DNA of 64,000 nucleotides from Pseudophaeobacter sp965641885 (lineage in GTDB: Bacteria; Pseudomonadota; Alphaproteobacteria; Rhodobacterales; Rhodobacteraceae), in contig OZ282574.1 in NCBI GenBank assembly GCA_965641885.1, positions 3,100,001-3,164,000 of the forward strand, in the 5' to 3' direction. The translations under genes were made by a program, and so were the position numbers. Below the pieces are notes generated by a model that was not told where the DNA came from, searched no databases, and saw nothing but the letters and a program-made list of their open reading frames with translations. Numbering within the stretch: position 1 is the stretch's first letter; each line of letters begins with the position of its first letter. Positions 60,838 to 64,000 of the stretch are shown in pieces.

Positions 60838-61787
60838 TCACAATCGCGGGGGCGGGGCTTGCGGGCCTCGCCACTGCATATGAACTGTTGCAGCGCGGCG
60901 CGCGCGTCATCTTGTATGAACGGGGCACAGCTCCTGGAGCCTGCAGCGTTGCGCGCTATGCCGGCGGTATGCTGGCGCCCTGGTGCGAAGGCGAAAGCGC
61001 CGAGGCCGTAGTGGTCAGCCTGGGCGCACGGGCCGCCGACTGGTGGGAGACCATCACGCCCGTCACCCGGCGCGGCTCCCTTGTGGTGGCTCCGCCGCGG
61101 GATCACGCCGAGCTCAGCCGCTTTGCCCGCCGTACAGAGGCGCACCGGGTGCTGGACGGTGCTGAGATTGCCGATCTGGAGCCCGCGCTGGCCGGGCGCT
61201 TTAGCAGTGGTTTGTTCTTTCAGAGCGAGGCGCATCTTGATCCACGCCGCGCGCTGCAAGACCTGAGCACGGCCATTACGGCTTTGGGGGGCGAAATTCG
61301 CTATGGTACAGCCGCGCCAGCAGAGGTCGATCTCAACTGCACCGGCATGGCCGCCGCCCTGCCCGGTCTGCGCCCGGTGCGCGGTGAGATGGCGATCCTG
61401 CACTGCGCTGAGGTAGACATAAGCCGCACCCTGCGCCTGTTGCATCCGCGCATCCCGCTCTACCTGGTACCGCGCGGTGATCAGCACTTCATGATCGGTG
61501 CCACCATGATCGAAAGCAACTCAACCCGCGCGCCGGCCCTACGCTCTGTCACCGAGCTGCTCAGCGCCGCCTTTGCGCTGCATCCCGCATTTGGCGAGGC
61601 CAGCGTGGTTGAGCTGGGCGCCGGGCTGCGCCCCGCCTTTGGCGACAACCTGCCGCGCCTGATCGAACATGACGGCAGGCTTCACCTTAATGGTCTGTAC
61701 CGCCACGGGTTTCTGCTGGCCCCGGCCATGGCCCAACGCGCCGCCCGCCGCCTGATGCCACAGCCAGAAAATGGAGCTGCCACATGA
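60834..61787 (+). CDS. thiO: Glycine oxidase-type FAD enzyme (ThiO)
   Basis: A 317-residue DAO-family flavoprotein. FAD-binding GxGxxG is in ITIAGAGLAGLATAYELLQRGARVILYERG; EAHLDPRRALQDLSTAI and the C-terminal GLRPAFGDNLPRLIEHDGRLHLNGLYRHGFLLAPAMA are typical of ThiO. It oxidises glycine to the dehydroglycine used by ThiG for the thiazole ring. It overlaps thiC and thiS by 4 bases each. Confidence 0.93.
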
Positions 61788-61981
61788 AGATCCAGATCAA
61801 CGCCGAAACGCACGACATCCAGTCAGACACCCTCGACAAAGCCCTGGCCGAACTGGGCATGACCAGCGTCGCCCTGGCCACCGCTGTCAACGGAACCTTT
61901 GTTTCGCGCGCGAAACGCAAAACCTTCACCCTTTGCGGCGGCGACCGGATCGAAGTACTTGCCCCGATGCAGGGAGGCTGA
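61784..61981 (+). CDS. thiS: Sulfur carrier protein ThiS
   Basis: A 65-residue ubiquitin-like protein ending in Gly-Gly (LAPMQGG), the site of adenylation by ThiF and thiocarboxylate formation. It delivers sulfur to ThiG. Overlaps thiO by 4 bases; thiG starts 3 bases after its stop. Confidence 0.95.
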   Translation: MKIQINAETHDIQSDTLDKALAELGMTSVALATAVNGTFVSRAKRKTFTLCGGDRIEVLAPMQGG

Positions 61982-61984
61982 CCC

Positions 61985-62752
61985 ATGGACTTTTACGGCA
62001 CACCGCTGGCCTCGCGCCTGCTCCTTGGCACCGCACAATACCCCTCGCCATCGGTGCTCTGTGACGCTATTGCCGCCAGCGAAACCGAGGTGATCACCCT
62101 GTCGCTGCGCCGCGAAACCAGCGATGGCACTGGCACTGATTTTTGGCAGATGCTGCGTGCAACAGGCGCCCGGATCCTGCCCAATACAGCCGGGTGCCAC
62201 ACAGCCCGCGAGGCCGTCACCACAGCGCAGATGGCCCGCGAGGTCTTTGGCACCGATTGGATCAAGCTTGAGGTGATTGGCCATGCCGACAGCCTGCAGC
62301 CAGATGTCTTTGGCCTGGTAGAGGCCGCTCGGATCCTAAGCGAGGACGGCTTTAAGGTCTTTCCCTATACCACCGAAGATCTGGTGGTGGGCGAACGCCT
62401 GCTGCAGGCGGGCTGTGAGGTGCTGATGCCCTGGGGGGCACCAATTGGCTCTGGTCAGGGACTGCGTAATCCCGATGGGCTGCGCGCCATGCGGGCGCAT
62501 TTCCCCCACACACCGCTGATCGTTGACGCCGGTATTGGCCGCCCCTCGGATGCGGCCGCCGCGATGGAGCTTGGCATGGATGCGGTGCTGCTGAACACCG
62601 CCGTGGCAAAGGCCGGTGACCCCGTGCTTATGGCGCGCGCCATGGCGCAGGCGGTTGAGGCCGGGCGGGCGGGCTTTGGGGCTGACCCGATGCCACGTCG
62701 TGACATGGCCGTGCCGTCCACCCCCGTCCTTGGCCTGGCGAGTTTGACATGA
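61985..62752 (+). CDS. thiG: Thiazole synthase (ThiG)
   Basis: A 255-residue TIM-barrel enzyme that assembles the thiazole phosphate from DXP, dehydroglycine and ThiS thiocarboxylate. Typical sequence: LLLGTAQYPS, EVITLSLRRET, LPNTAGCHTAREAVTTAQMARE, WIKLEVIGHADSLQPD, LMPWGAPIGSGQGL and DAGIGRPSDAAAAMELG. The catalytic Lys is in the KLEVI segment. It overlaps thiE by 4 bases. Confidence 0.95.
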   Translation: MDFYGTPLASRLLLGTAQYPSPSVLCDAIAASETEVITLSLRRETSDGTGTDFWQMLRATGARILPNTAGCHTAREAVTTAQMAREVFGTDWIKLEVIGHADSLQPDVFGLVEAARILSEDGFKVFPYTTEDLVVGERLLQAGCEVLMPWGAPIGSGQGLRNPDGLRAMRAHFPHTPLIVDAGIGRPSDAAAAMELGMDAVLLNTAVAKAGDPVLMARAMAQAVEAGRAGFGADPMPRRDMAVPSTPVLGLASLT

Positions 62753-63357
62753 AAGAGCACAAACGGATGCAACGCTTTTATCTGATTGTGGGCCATGTGG
62801 GCCGACTGGAGCTTTTGGTGCCGCAGGGGGCGCGGCTGGTGCAGCTCAGGATCAAGGATGAACCCGAGGCCGAGGTCCGCCGCCAGGTTGCGCGCGCCCG
62901 CGATTTTTGCGCCGTGCATGGGGCCCAGCTGGTGGTCAATGATCACTGGCAAATCGCCCTCGATCTCAACTGCACCTTCGTGCATCTGGGGCAAGAGGAT
63001 ATGGCGCAGGCTGATTTTGCCGCCCTCAAACGTGCCGGGGTGCGCTATGGGCTGTCCACCCATGACGAGGCTGAGCTGGACCGCGCCCTGTCGCATGATC
63101 CGGCCTATGTTGCCCTTGGCCCGGTTTATCCCACCCTGTTGAAAAAGATGAAATGGGGGCCTCAGGGCCTTGACCGTGTCAGCCGCTGGAAACAGCGCGC
63201 GGGCAAGACACCCTTGGTGGCCATCGGTGGGCTTACACCTGAACGCCTGCCCGGCGTCTTTGCCGCTGGCGCCGACAGCGCCGCCGTGGTCACCGACATC
63301 CAGCAGGCCCCGGATCCCGAAGCCCGCTGCCGACTTTGGGCCGAGGCCTGCGCCTGA
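62749..63357 (+). CDS. thiE: Thiamine phosphate synthase (ThiE)
   Basis: A 202-residue TIM-barrel enzyme that joins HMP-PP and thiazole phosphate. VQLRIKDEPEAEVRRQ, LVVNDHWQIAL, VHLGQEDMAQAD, YVALGPVYPT and PLVAIGGLTPERLPGVFAAGADSAAVVTDI match the family, although the second segment ends KKMKWGP rather than the more common TKK/TP form. An in-frame second ATG six codons later is possible. Its stop overlaps the thiF start by one base (TGATG). Confidence 0.92.
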   Translation: MKEHKRMQRFYLIVGHVGRLELLVPQGARLVQLRIKDEPEAEVRRQVARARDFCAVHGAQLVVNDHWQIALDLNCTFVHLGQEDMAQADFAALKRAGVRYGLSTHDEAELDRALSHDPAYVALGPVYPTLLKKMKWGPQGLDRVSRWKQRAGKTPLVAIGGLTPERLPGVFAAGADSAAVVTDIQQAPDPEARCRLWAEACA

Positions 63358-64000
63358 TGTCACGCTACGCCCGGCAAATGATCCTGCCCGAGGTCGGCAC
63401 GCAGGGTCAGGCCAGACTGGCAAGGGCGCATGTGCTGGTGGTCGGCGCCGGTGGGCTGGGAGCGCCAGTGTTGCAATATCTCGCCGGGGCCGGCATCGGC
63501 GCCATCACCCTGCTGGACCCCGACCGGGTGGACGAGAGCAACCTGCATCGCCAGACGCTGTTCACCATGGCCGACATTGGCCGCAGCAAGGTTGATGCCG
63601 CGGCAGACCGTCTGTTGGCCGCCAACCCCGATCTGCAGCTTGAAACCCATGCCGAGGCGCTGACGGCAGACAATGTCACGCGTTTTCTGGCCCCGGTTGA
63701 TCTTGTGGTTGATGCTGCAGATTCCTTTGCCACATCCTATATTCTGTCAGATGCCTGTCTGCTGTGTGCGCGGCCACTGGTCGCGGCCTCCGTGCTGGGC
63801 CAGCGCGGCTACGTCGGGGGATTTTGCGGCAGCGGCCCCTCACTGCGCGCTGTGTTTCCGGACCTGCCAGACACGGCTGCCAGCTGTGCCACAGCAGGGG
63901 TCATGGGGCCCGTGGTTGGCATGATCGGCGCGCTCCAGGCGCAAATGGCGCTGAAACTGCTGTTGCAACACAGCCCCTCGCCACTGGGTCTGCTGATGCA
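63357..64000 (+). CDS. thiF: ThiF/MoeB-family sulfur carrier adenylyltransferase, partial
   Basis: The frame from ATG 63357 is open to the window edge (about 214 residues). It has the nucleotide-binding GxGGLG motif (HVLVVGAGGLGAPVLQYLAGAGIGAITLLDPDRVDESNLHRQTLF), followed by DIGRSKVDAAADRLLAANPDLQLE and LVVDAADSFATSYILSDACL. It would adenylate the ThiS C-terminus. Zn-binding Cys residues may lie in the visible ASCATAGVMGPVVGMIG part or beyond the edge. A role in molybdopterin as well cannot be excluded. Confidence 0.9.
   Translation, partial: MSRYARQMILPEVGTQGQARLARAHVLVVGAGGLGAPVLQYLAGAGIGAITLLDPDRVDESNLHRQTLFTMADIGRSKVDAAADRLLAANPDLQLETHAEALTADNVTRFLAPVDLVVDAADSFATSYILSDACLLCARPLVAASVLGQRGYVGGFCGSGPSLRAVFPDLPDTAASCATAGVMGPVVGMIGALQAQMALKLLLQHSPSPLGLLM

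Overview
The window looks like chromosomal DNA of a marine Rhodobacteraceae (Roseobacter-group) alphaproteobacterium. This rests on the gene families: an 'aggregation factor core'-like exoprotein, CryB-type photolyase, a fused betaine ABC permease, a bioBFDA operon with a BioR-type operator, a TPP-riboswitch thiC-O-S-G-E-F operon and a DUF2478 protein. The left ~35 kb is a mosaic of accessory genes, IS remnants and pseudogenes with lower GC. The right ~29 kb is dense, GC-richer and operonic.

Region by region. 1-5.7 kb: the edge of a TRAP small-permease gene, then a tightly packed light/photorepair operon (secreted protein, CryB-type photolyase, DUF2256 zinc-ribbon peptide, FAD-binding cryptochrome-like protein, TIGR03643-like peptide, second photolyase). 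5.7-31.8 kb: a defence and mobile-element island with IS1182-family remnants, an orphan terminase-like gene, a complete type I restriction-modification operon (hsdM-hsdS-hsdR), a secreted caspase-like protease with two small partners, a broken mcrC, a B12-dependent radical SAM enzyme with an NQNxNQG-repeat peptide (the best candidate for an undescribed system), two IS110-type elements, a GmrSD-type DUF262/DUF1524 nuclease, another IS110 fragment and a frameshifted PIN-domain toxin fragment. 32-34 kb: a membrane GGDEF-EAL protein with a His-rich periplasmic segment.

34.5-41.8 kb: a divergently placed LysR regulator and a dipeptide module, namely M19 membrane dipeptidase plus a five-gene dipeptide ABC importer. 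41.9-44.9 kb: a VOC protein, the ruins of a siderophore ABC transporter (truncated binding protein; permease fused in frame to the tail of the ATPase by deletion), a pseudoazurin-like cupredoxin and a GST. 45.2-49 kb: a second FAD-binding cryptochrome-like gene convergent with a photo-oxidative-stress-like operon (glutathione peroxidase, DCC protein, TspO, SDR) that ends in a decayed cryB copy. 49.2-54 kb: DUF2478 protein and a glycine betaine/proline ABC importer. 54.3-58.5 kb: bioB-bioF-bioD-bioA. 58.7-64 kb: TPP riboswitch and the thiamine operon, with thiF running off the right edge.

The main proposal is that 21943-24378 encodes a ribosomally made, radical-SAM-modified peptide system. A 128-residue peptide is built from three diverged ~35-residue repeats, each ending in NQNxNQG. 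It lies just upstream of, and on the same strand as, a B12-binding radical SAM enzyme, and the pair is boxed in by IS remnants. All product names are from reading the translated sequence; no database search was possible.
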